Of a DNA stretch of 64,000 bases, positions 36,321 through 47,300 are shown piece by piece (the stretch's first letter is position 1; each line of letters opens with the position of its first letter). Origin of the DNA: Mytilisepta virgata (Eukaryota; Mollusca; Bivalvia; Mytilida; Mytilidae). Below the pieces are notes generated by a model. That model searched no databases. It saw only the letters and a program-made list of their open reading frames with translations, and had not been told where the DNA came from. The position numbers and the translations under genes were made by a program. The stretch lies in the NCBI GenBank assembly GCA_028015205.1, contig CM051518.1, forward strand, positions 56,840,372-56,904,371, given 5' to 3'.

Positions 36321-36687
36321 ATAAGTCATAATTAGTTATCACGCAGGAAATATTTTTAAGGGCAGGATACGCCTAGAAATTGCAAGTAAAAATGTTTGTA
36401 GAATTTAGATGTGCTGACCATAAAATAACGAGAAGCTATCTGAGTAACTACAAAAAGGATTTCCCTTGGTCAGTGTTTGGAGCACCTTACATGCCCAACC
36501 TCCTGCTATTCATCGGCAAAGTAATAACCAGATTTTTGACATAGTTTGTTGAGGTGTGTGTATTCAGTGCATTGATGGTTTCACAGAATGTGTGTGTATT
36601 CAGTGCTTTGATGGTATTTCAGAATGTTTATTCTAATGGAGCAACCACTTGATTTTTAGGGGCGGGGTAGTATCAAATTGGAAACCA

Positions 36688-37197
36688 GAGGCTCCCAGGA
36701 GCCTGTGTCGCTCACCGGATATTTCAATTTGTTCACTGCTAAAGGACCTTGAAATCAACATGTTTGGTTCCAATCCAAATTAAACAAAGTTAACAGCTGG
36801 CAGCCATCTTGGATGACGGATCGGCAACAAAGTAACAACACTTGGTCAGCACCTCATAAGGAACATTCATGCCATGTTTCGTTTCAATCCATTCAGCGGT
36901 TCTCTAGAAGATTTTTGTAATGTATTTCCAATAGGGTTCTATGTTAAACCACAGTGCTTGAGGACAGGACCCTGTCTTGGGGCCCCTCTGTTAAACTAAG
37001 TCACCTGGCAGCCATGTTGGAAGACAGATTGGCACCAAAGTAACAACACTTGTTCAGCACCTTGTAAGGAACATTTGTGCCATGTTTCCTTTCAGTCCAT
37101 TCAGTGGTTCTCTAGAAGTTCAAAATGTGAAATGTTGACGGACGGATGACGGACGAAAAGTGATGGCAATAGCTCACCCTTTGGGTCAGGTGAGCTA
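36688..37197 (+). mobile_element. Same non-autonomous repeat, copy 2
   Basis: Starts GAGGCTCCCAGGAGC and ends GGTCAGGTGAGCTA. It contains two partly similar internal blocks (GCCATCTTGGATGAC... and GCCATGTTGGAAGAC...) each followed by CACTTG(G/T)TCAGCACCT, so it has an internal tandem duplication of about 230 bp. Confidence 0.7.
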
Positions 37198-37201
37198 ATA
37201 A

Positions 37202-37330
37202 AAAGGCAGGACCTGTGCCAATCAGAAAAGTTTTTGATTTAAATGAAAATAAAAATTTTAGGATGGTCCAAAATTTTGACCAAAAAAATAGGCAGGATCA
37301 AACATTTGATCCTAGCCTCTCCTAAAACAA
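37202..37330 (+). repeat. Dispersed 'GGCAGGATCAAA' repeat, copy 2
   Basis: Carries GGCAGGACCTGTGCCAATCA, AAATGAAAATAAAAATTT and GGCAGGATCAAACATTTGAT in the same order as copy 1 at 1083-1264. The poly-C tail is absent. Confidence 0.7.
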
Positions 37331-37515
37331 CCTTGGTTTTATAGACCTCTCTGGTAAACTATCTAGTTTATTCACTTATTGTAATGTGCCTTTATATGTA
37401 CTTTTTTCAACACTGTGATTTAGTCCCAACAAATTTGAAAATCAAACAAGAATATATGTGTCCAATGGACACTGTGCCCTGCTGCCAAACAAAACACCTA
37501 AATCTTGATTGGCAA

Positions 37516-37985
37516 GTCACACCACTCCTTTCACCTAAGTTTGAATAGATCCCATCTTAAGGTATTTAGTGACAAAGTTTCATATTGATATGATATCTAA
37601 TTCCCATTAAACTACCTACATTCTGACTTAAACATAAAGGTGAATCATTATCAGTTAATTGTGACATTGAGGTCACACCAACCTTTGACCTTAATTTTGA
37701 ATAGATACCATCTTAAGGTATTTAGTGAAAAAGTTGCATATTGATATGACATCTACTTCCCATTAACCTTCCTTCAATCTAAACTTTAACCTAAAGGGGA
37801 ATCATAATCAGTCAACCATGACATTGAGGTCACACCATCCCTATGACCTAATTTTGAATAGATCACTTCTTAAGTATTTAGTGACAAACTTTCCTGTTGA
37901 TATGACATTTACTACACATCAAATTATCTCCAATCTAAATTTTAACCTGAAGTGGGATGTAGGTACATATGTACAGACACATATG
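37516..37985 (+). repeat. Three tandem units of ~157 bp
   Basis: GTCACACCA-starting units at 37516, 37672 and 37829 share TTTGAATAGAT, CATCTTAAGGTATTTAGTG and TTGATATGA(C/T)AT. Divergence among units is moderate. No reading frame persists. Confidence 0.75.
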
Positions 37986-38400
37986 GAAACACTGTATGCC
38001 ACACTGCTATTGCAGGTAGGGTATAAAAAATAAGAAATTACACAAAATTGGCTTATATATAAGCTCCTTTCCAACTCAAAGATGAAAAGTGAGTTCTTCT
38101 TTATACTTTACATGTCAACAACTAGACATAAATAAAGTCCCCTATTGTAGTTTCAATAAACCAGAAATAAGATGTAAAATTAACAGCAACATCAGACTTT
38201 CCTTCTTTAATGTTTGGAGCCATTGTCAACATGCCCTCCAAATTTCACCAAACTAATAGGAATTCCATTGGAAAATTTTGTTAAAAAATAGTGAGTAGCA
38301 TATCTTTCAGAAATAAAAAATAAGATAACATTCTTAATCACATAAAGTAAAAAGAATTTTATAACTTATAAAATAAAATGCTCCGCTGGGCACAGCTAGA

Positions 38401-40547
38401 TACGACCGCAGATGTCGAACCCTGAATAGTTGGGGCAATTATGAACACAACATTCAAGCTTGATACAATACTGAATTTGGATTGTGAATAAATATTTGAC
38501 ACAGCATAGGTTTCTGACACAGAATGAATGTTGTCTAAGAACTTAAAATTTTTTAATTTACCTATTCAAACCATATCAGTATTATTTGTTTTTATATATA
38601 AATCAGAAATAACCAATTTAAAATTTAAAATTGGGCACACATATCAATTTCTTGCTATTGCGCAATACTGTGTAATTGAAAATTTCTTCAAATATTTGAC
38701 ACATAATAGGTTTCTGACACAGAATAACTGAAATCAAAGAACTTAAAATTGGTCATATGATTTGAATTTATATTCAATTTTTTGCTTCTTGTGCAATACA
38801 ATATGCTGTGGAGAATTGCCCCCCCCAAAAAAAAATAATAATTTACCCCTTTTTTTAGCTTTTGTGCAATACACTATGAAGTTGCACATTGACCCCCCCC
38901 CCCTCCCAAAAAAAAAAACAAAAAACAATAAACTTTATTGTAACCCCCCCCCTTTTTTTGCTAAAAAAAATTTGAAATTTTCTTTTTAATTTATGAAATA
39001 TGAAATGAGAAAAAATTACCCCCCCCCCATTTGTTTATACTTTGCAACCATAACAGCCCATTTAAATACACCATAACATATTAAAATAGAAAATGACATC
39101 ATAGTCATGGATGGCAAATTTTAAATATACATATAAATTTAAAAGCAGTTTAGATAAGATAAACAAAAAAGCTTTATCAGCACATTTTATATTGGCAAAT
39201 TTCCAATGGAATTTGTTAATAATAAAGTTTTGATAACAGGGCACACATATCAATTTCTTGCTATTGCGCAATACTGTGCAATTGAAAATTTCTTCAAATA
39301 TTTGACACATAATAGGTTTCTGACACAGAATAACTGAAATAAAGAACTTAGAATTGGTCATATGATTTGAATTTATATTCAATTTTTTGCTTTTGTGTAA
39401 TACAATATGCTGTGGAGAATTGCCCCCCCCCCCAAAAAAAAAAAAAAAATTTACCCCCTTTTTAGCTTTAATTTTGGACCCCGATTTGGACCAACTTGAA
39501 AACTCGGCCCATAATAAAAAAACTAAGTACATGTTTAGATTCAGCATATCAAAGAACCCCAAGAATTCAATTTTTGTTAAAATCAAACTAAGTTTAATTC
39601 TGGACCCTTTGGACCTTAATGTAGACCAATTTGAAAACGGGACCAAAAATTAAGAATCTAAATGCACGGTTAGATTCGGCATATCAAAGAACCCCAATAG
39701 TTCAATTTTCGATGAATTCAAACAAAGCTTAATTTTGGACCCCGATTTGGACCAACTTGAAAACGGGGCCCATAATAAAAAAAACTAAGTACATGTTTAG
39801 ATTCAGCATATCAAAGAACCCACAGAATTCAATTCTGGTTAAAATCAAACTAAGTTTAATTTTGGACCCTTTGGACCTTAATGTAGACCAATTTGAAAAC
39901 GGGACCAAAAATTAAGATCCTAAATGCACGGTTAGATTCGGCATATCAAAGAACCCCAATAGTTAAATTTTCAATGAAATCAAACAAAGTTTAATTTTGG
40001 ACCCTTTTGGCCCCTAATTCCTAAACTGTTGGGACCAAAACTCCAAAAATCAATCCCAACCTTCCTTTTGTGGTCATAAACCTTGTGTTTAAATTTCATA
40101 GATTTCTATTTACTTATACTAAAGTTATTGTGCAAAAACCAAGAAAAATGCTTATTTTGGCCCTTTTTTAGCCCCTAATTCCTAAACTGTTGGGACCAAA
40201 ACTCCCAAAAACAATCCCAACCTTCCTTTTGTGGTCATAAACCTTGTGTTAAAATTTCATAGATTTCTATTTACTTATACTAGAGTTATTGTGCGAAAAC
40301 CTAGAAAAATGCTTATTGGGCCCTTTTTTGGCCCCTGATTCTTAAACTGTTGGGACCAAAACTCCCAAAATCAATCCCAACCTTCCTTTTGTGGTCATAA
40401 ACCTTGTGTTTAAATTTCATAGATTTCTATTAACTTATACTAAAGTTATAGTGCGAAAACCAAATGTCTTCGGACGATGACGCAGACGACGACGACGACG
40501 ACGCCAACGTCATACCAATATACGACCGCAAAAATTTTGCGGTCGTA
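38401..40547. mobile_element. 2.1-kb non-autonomous element with terminal hairpin and internal repeat arrays
   Basis: The left end TACGACCGCA is inverted exactly at the right end TGCGGTCGTA. The last 27 bp (40521-40547) fold into a perfect 13-bp-arm hairpin. Internally: (1) a block duplicated at about 38635-38820 and 39240-39420 containing CACATAATAGGTTTCTGACA and a C-run; (2) a 260-bp unit (GGACCCCGATTTGGACCAAC) at 39477 and 39737; (3) three units of about 160 bp (CCCCTAATTCCTAAACTG) at 40011, 40172 and 40332; (4) a GAC microsatellite at about 40470-40505. It has no transposase. Frames inside are repeat translations. Confidence 0.75.
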
Positions 40548-41272
40548 TAAAAAAACTAGCTACAGTATTCTTTTGAGATTATGTAAGAAGCTAGAACCCG
40601 CTCCCAACAATAGATTTAATTTTTAAAACCTTAAACCCTTGCCAACAAACATTACTTACATGTAAAAACAAACTTTGTTATTTTCTGTGATTAAGGGGAA
40701 ATAATTCCAGAACAAAAAATATCTATGTATAAATTATGTCATTTTATCAAGTTTTTACTGATAAAAAATAAAACATTGTTTTATCTAAATTATTCTTTTC
40801 ATATAAGGGCCATAACTTTGGACTACAAAACAGATCTCAACCAGAAATCATGAATGGTTCTAAACTGTCACATTTACCCCTTCTTGTCTATGTTATCTTT
40901 CAAATTCACTACAAACTTTAATGCCTGACAGATCTAACAACTTCTAATCAATAGCCTATCAAAGCTGAGATTGTGTGTGTAAAACCAGCTTGATGCAAGG
41001 GGTATTCAACTACAACCTTAATAGACAAATATTTAATGTTTTCCTTTTGAATGTTGGTTATTCCTAAATATATGGTTGTTACAATTAATAAAAAAAACCT
41101 TAATGTTTTAAAACAAAAACAATTAAAATCACCAGTGCTATTCCTAAAGGGGACTTATGTGACCAAATTAATGAAAAATAATACGTATTTTGGTATTATT
41201 TTCTCTCGGTGGGAAGCTCCCCTGTAGCTTTATAACTTTCCCATTTTCTCCTACTAGCTGTCACTTTAAATT
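40548..41272. other. Gap between the 2.1-kb element and GPALPP1
   Basis: AT-rich; nothing recognised beyond probable 3' flanking sequence of GPALPP1. Confidence 0.4.
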
Positions 41273-41278
41273 TTTATT
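41273..41278 (-). promoter_or_regulatory. Polyadenylation signal AATAAA for GPALPP1
   Basis: TTTATT on the plus strand, about 80 bp beyond the stop codon of the minus-strand gene. Position is right for a short 3' UTR. Confidence 0.5.
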
Positions 41279-41357
41279 ACTTATATACTAATGCATACAA
41301 ATGTATTTACAAATTTCTCTTTAATTTACTAAATTGTCCATAAAAATTTCCTAAATT

Positions 41358-44300
41358 TCACAAAAACTGAGTAGACCCATGTGAAAATCGAGTGTCTAAT
41401 TTCTGTGACTTTTTAATGATAGCTTTTCTTTGTGCATCATCAAATCTGTTGACTTGTAAATCAACTTCCCTATCAAATGGTATTCTTTCTGCTGGCTTGT
41501 CTTCAGTCTTTGTCTATAAAACATTAACATAATAAAATGAGTGAAGATAAATATAGTAGAACTTTAGCTGTTCCAACTCAAGACTACCGGTACCAGAACA
41601 CTCTTAAGTCTTTTCACTGAAATTGCTTTTTCTCTGAAATTTTTAGGGTTGAAATTACCCTTAAGGTCAAAGTGTACTATTGGTGTATGAGTGACTTTAG
41701 TTCTTGAAAAATAAAAGAAGATTGTGTCCATAGGACACGGATGTCTCCGCTTATAAATATGCAAGAGTCAATGTACTAATTCAAATCTATTGACATTTTG
41801 TTTTCTTTGAAACTTAACGAGTAAAAGTCATAGAGTGCACAAAACAGCAAATTTGGCAATTCTTAATTTATTAAGGGGCTTAATACAACAATGAAAGCGA
41901 TGCCACTCAAATTCAAACTTGATCAGTGTTGGGTGCTATTACCCATTGTGTATAAGCTTCATAACATTTGGTTGAGGCAAAGTAAAGTTAGAGTGTGGAA
42001 ACAGCAAATTTGGCAATTTTTCAATATATAAAGGGACATAACTCAAGAACGGTAGAAGTGGCGCCTACCAAATTTAAATCTGATCTATGTTTGGTAATTA
42101 ATAAGCATTGTGTATAAGTTTCATAACATTTGATCGAGGCAAAGTAAAGAAAGAGTGCAGAAACGGCAAATTCAGCAATTTTTTTTTTACCTGATAAATC
42201 TCAGTATTAGGACAATAACTAATAATATTTGAATGACTGTAACTATTTGAAAATCATGTGCTATGAAAAATAGTAACTACCTTTTTCTTCTTGAGTTCTT
42301 TCTGGTGCATTTCTAACAAAGACTCTGGTCTATTGGACTTCTGCAAAACCAAAAAGATTGTTACAAAATTGTTACAAAATGTTATATATTTACAAGAATG
42401 TTAAATTCAACTTTTGCTCAAACTTGGCATTATTTGATTGACAAACAAAAATATTTGTAATTATATTGATCATTTTTCATATACACGCATCTTAGATATC
42501 TACTAAATGCAATATAACTTTATTTTACTCTACTAATCAAAAATAAACTTTTTAACTGTTTCATGGGATAGAATGAAGAAATGACTAAATAGAAGTTTAT
42601 CTTTTGAATTGTCTTTCAAAATATGTTGGTCTTAAATGACTGAAGAACCCAAAGACTTCTCTATTGTTCTGAATAGAAAAAACACTTACATTATATTTAT
42701 GAACATCCTTTGAAACTTGTTTCTCTCTGTCTGACTGTATATCACTATATGCTCTTTTTCTAATGGATTCTCCTTCCTGTAAATATAGGTTTTTAATATT
42801 CATCATCAGAATGAAGATATGATATATCAATGCCAGATGAGTTCATGATTGCAAATCCAACTCATGGCCAGGTGTGTCTGACTCTAAAGATTGCCAGTTT
42901 TCTGATGAGTTCACGATTGCAAATCCAACTCAGGGCCAGATGTGTTTGACTCCAGTTTTCCTACCATAGGCTATGCCGGGCATAGGTCTGCGATTCTTTT
43001 TGAATTTTCTGGTTGCTTCCACCAATAAAAACCAAATGTTCTAAAACAGGAATACCCAGTAAAACCCCAGACTCTAACCTTAATAAACAAGGATTACCAG
43101 TTCTCATAAAATAGGTCTATGGTTTTTGTGTATTCTCTGGCTTCCTCCACTAATAAAAACCAGTAACTGTGATAAAGTCAAATGTTCTCAAAGCGGCATA
43201 ATACTCCAATAAATCAATAAATTAATCAATGCTTGATTATCTTTATTTATGATACTCAGGTAACGGTAAAGTACTTTAATATAAGAAGGCTATAATTGCA
43301 TTTGTTTTCAAACATATCTATGGCCAATACCTGTCAGATGTCTATTTATCGTTAAGGTAAACCAGAGAGTTTTTACGATCATACCTTTGTTTTTCTTTCT
43401 CTGTCTGCTGGGGTATCAGTCCAAGCTGATCTGTCAGACATATCGGGTCCTGCCCTAGCTCGGAAACTCCTAGCTTGTAAACCAATACTTTGACTCAACT
43501 TAGCTGATGGTAATTCCATCATCCATGACTCACGGACAGGTTTTTCATCCTTTTCCTACAAAACAACATATTTTATAACAGAGAAAAAATCTGATATATA
43601 TACGAAAATGTTACTTTTTATAACATTAAGAATAGTGAAATGTCTTAATTTCATGTGGAATAAAATCTGTTAATTCATGTGTAAAAGAAATCTTGTATTT
43701 CACCATAAGAGGATATACAATGTTGCTGCTATGAAAAGTTAATATGTGGTTATACACAAAATGCAATTCATCAATATCTCTCCTCTAATATTCTAAATAA
43801 TTAATAATTAACCCTGCCAATAAGATACATGTACCAAAAATCTTCATCACCTGATTAAAAGACAAATCCTACTATTGTTTCTGTGCATATTGTTTTTGAA
43901 CCTTATTGTTTCGCAATTTGTCTATGACATTGTACGATACTACGCGAAATTCCCATTCCAGTAGCCACCATGCAAGGGTTGATCATATCTACCACTAGTG
44001 ATAGTGCTCTGAGCTGAACATATTGTTAAAAATGGCCAGACTCCCAACCACTGAATTATTTAGAGTTCTTCATAAAAGATAAGTGTGATGGAAATTAATA
44101 CAATGCGAGAAAAAAAACTCATTATACACTTCACTACAGTAGAAAAAACGGTTAAAAGCCTAGAGTTAAAAGTGCATGTCAAAAGTTCATATGGCATAAT
44201 TTTCCTCAAAATCAAAGTTTTAAGAAGAATAACAACCTGCTTGTTGGTTTTTTTTCCAGACAGTTTTCAAATGAAAAGTTTCTAACAACCCAATTGAAAC

Positions 44301-47300
44301 TATTTGTATATATATACTGAACCGCAAAAGAAACGTCGCACAAAATGACATGTTCACATACATTTATTTCAAAGTGACATTTATATATTTTAAATTAATT
44401 TTTACAAAATTTAATGTCTTTTGGTTACAATGTTCACAAAAACGTCACAATTGTCGCAACGTCACATGTTTTCAATGCTGTGCTCCCACGTCCGTTAATA
44501 ACGTGTATGTCCTCCACCGGCACCAATTACTGCGGCACATCTTCGGTACATGGAGTTGATGAGCCGATTAATAAACGCCATCGGAATACGTGCCCATACT
44601 CTCTGAAACGCTTGTGAAAGTTCAGCTGCAGTTGTCGGACTTGGCTGTTCATTATTCAACCGTCTCTGAACTTCGTCCCATAAATGTTCAATAGGGTTTA
44701 AATCTGGACTCAAAGCCGGCCAATCCATAAAAATAATGTTATTCTGCTGTAGGAAGTCTCTTGTGGCTCTTGCGGTGTGCGCACGTGCATTGTCCTGTTG
44801 GAAAGTCTTGTTTTGATGACGTGTGAAATGGGGCTGAACATGGGGTGTCAAGACTTGGTCGATGTAACGGGCAGCTGTTACGCCATTTCCTCTGCCTGGG
44901 CCAAGGTTCTGAAAGATGACTGGACCAAGTTTAACATTAAGGCCGATTCCACCCCATACCATGATGCTAGGTCCTCCCCACGCATCTGTTTCCAGTATGC
45001 AGCTGTCTTCGTAACGTTCCCCGCGTCTTCTCCACACTCTGGTTCTGCCATCGGCTGTTGAAATGCAGTAACGGCTTTCGTCAGAGAAGATGATGTTACG
45101 CCATTGTCGATTTCGCCAATTCTGTCGCTGAGTGGCCCACTGAAGACGAGCTTGACGGTGTCAAGGAGTAAGAATAGGTCCTCTTGCTGGACGGCGACAT
45201 CTCATGTTTCTAGCAGCTAATCGCTGACGAACCGTATCATCACTTATAGGTCGTCCATGTGTTCCAACAGTGTTTCTGGCAGTTTCGGCAGCTGGGGTGA
45301 ACCGATTCATCAAATGGTGACGAACAATGCCTCTATTCTGTCTAGGGGTAGTGACTTGGGGTCTATCACTCCGTGGACGGTCATTTATGCTGTTTGTTGC
45401 ATGGTACCGTGTCCGTAGACGTTCAATTGTTCGAACAGCACAGTTGAAGTCGTTGGCAATAACTCTGGCAGATTGCCCAGCATCCAATCGACCAATGGCC
45501 TGTTCTCTCTGTTGTGGAGTCAGACGTGGCATAGCTTCTGTGTCAACACTGATACTAACACTCTTTAATTTTCTCCGGCCTTTTATACCCATAAAGGAGC
45601 ATGAATTTCACGAACATTTAAGATTTAAGAAAAATTACCGCCAAGTGTGTCCCACGAGCAGTTTTAGGTACGGTCGCTCTACGATATCAACTGAAAATTT
45701 AATTCACAGGTAATTTAATCTTACCTGGTGATGTAATCGTAATACTGATTATATAAAAATCATTAATTAATATTTATTTTGAATTTTGCTAACATTTTGA
45801 AAAAGCGACGTTTCTTTTGCGGTTCAGTATATATATATAAAAAAAAAAAAAAAAAAAAAAAATGCAATTTTTCCCCTGCCATTTTTATTTTTTTTACCCA
45901 TTTTCCGTAAATAAATATCTTTTCACCTGACACTATGACCATATTTTTTTATAATCATAATCTGAAGAATAGGTAAGTCTCCATCTTCTGTAAAAATTTA
46001 ATTATATTATTATTGGTCAATTTTTTGCGATTTTGTGTCCCCAACAAAAATGGCGCAAAGTTATTAATATTTGTGCCCACACCATGCATTTTATTTATTT
46101 CAATGGCACATATTTTTGCTACATAAGTCATTTGCCTTCAAAACAATCTGTGTTTTCCCCCAAAAACAATCTTGAAAAAAATATAGGCCAAATAATATAT
46201 AAGCGGTAGATTCAAAACAAGGTAATAAAGATGACGTCATAACTCTATAAACTGGTCAGTGACCTCATATTTTTTTAACCTTAGTTGAAAGATGATACCA
46301 TTAAGAATATATGTACTAGATACATGTATCAACAATTTATATTATTGATAATTTTGAATAGTAGGATATGGCTTTTAAACAACAGCATTAATTCACTCAT
46401 GTGATATATACATTGTGTATGAGTTAATTTGTTGTTTAGTTGTTCTTTGTAGATTTTAGGTATTCAAATTTCATGAATATTTATACAATTATACCATAAT
46501 TATTTAGTTTTACACATAAGAAAGAATTTTTCTGCTGCTTCAGTTTGCAAAAATGCTGATATATCACCCCAAATTCTTCATTTTTCAAGAAATTAAAAAT
46601 TAAAATTGTGCCCACTCCCAAAATTTTGTAAAAATTTGGATTTTTTCCAATTTTAAAGAATATTTTAGTTAAAAAATGTGTGCTGCACGTAAATTGATCA
46701 TCACTCGCTTGCACCTATTTTTGCCATTCATTAATCAAATACAGTCAAACCTGCTTTAAAGGGCACCTCTATATAGCAAATCACTGTCTATAAAGGGCAC
46801 AGTGAAAAAGTCCCATTAATGAACAAAGCATGTAAAATTAACCTCTATATAAAGGGCACCTGCTCATAAAGGACACTTTTATCGGGTCCCTTAGGATCCC
46901 TTTTATAGACCGGTTTGACTGTAAACTAAAAATCAATTTGGTGTTGCCTATTATGTTTAAATTTACTTAATTTCTATTTAAAACATTCAAATCTCTCAAC
47001 ATGGATATATTGCACGCTTTTCACATTGTAGTAATTACATGTATTCAGCAAAGTTTTTAATATTTTTCACAGAATTTACAATGTACCTCAGTAACCTGTA
47101 TGTGTAGTGGTGGGAATCGGCTGAAAAACAATAATCAATTAATTGAAATAATCGGGAAGCCTAACCGATTTAATTATGGATTATAATATGAATTTTAAGA
47201 TACAACTAAATTCATTGCCAGATTGATATAAGGACATGTTTTAATTGTCTCTTTGACCAGAATGTGTACTGTGTCAATACCTTGGATGAAATAATCTGCT

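Noticed and set aside
39062..39646. 194-codon minus-strand frame
   Set aside because: Lies within the 2.1-kb repeat element; contains Gly/Phe runs from C/A homopolymers and no domain.
42894..42910. CTGATGA heptamer considered as another hammerhead relic
   Set aside because: It falls in the duplicated SINE head, has no stem II or GAAA box, and lacks the retroelement tail seen at the other sites.
45327..45713. 128-codon plus-strand frame
   Set aside because: Antisense of the Tc1 transposase N-terminal region.
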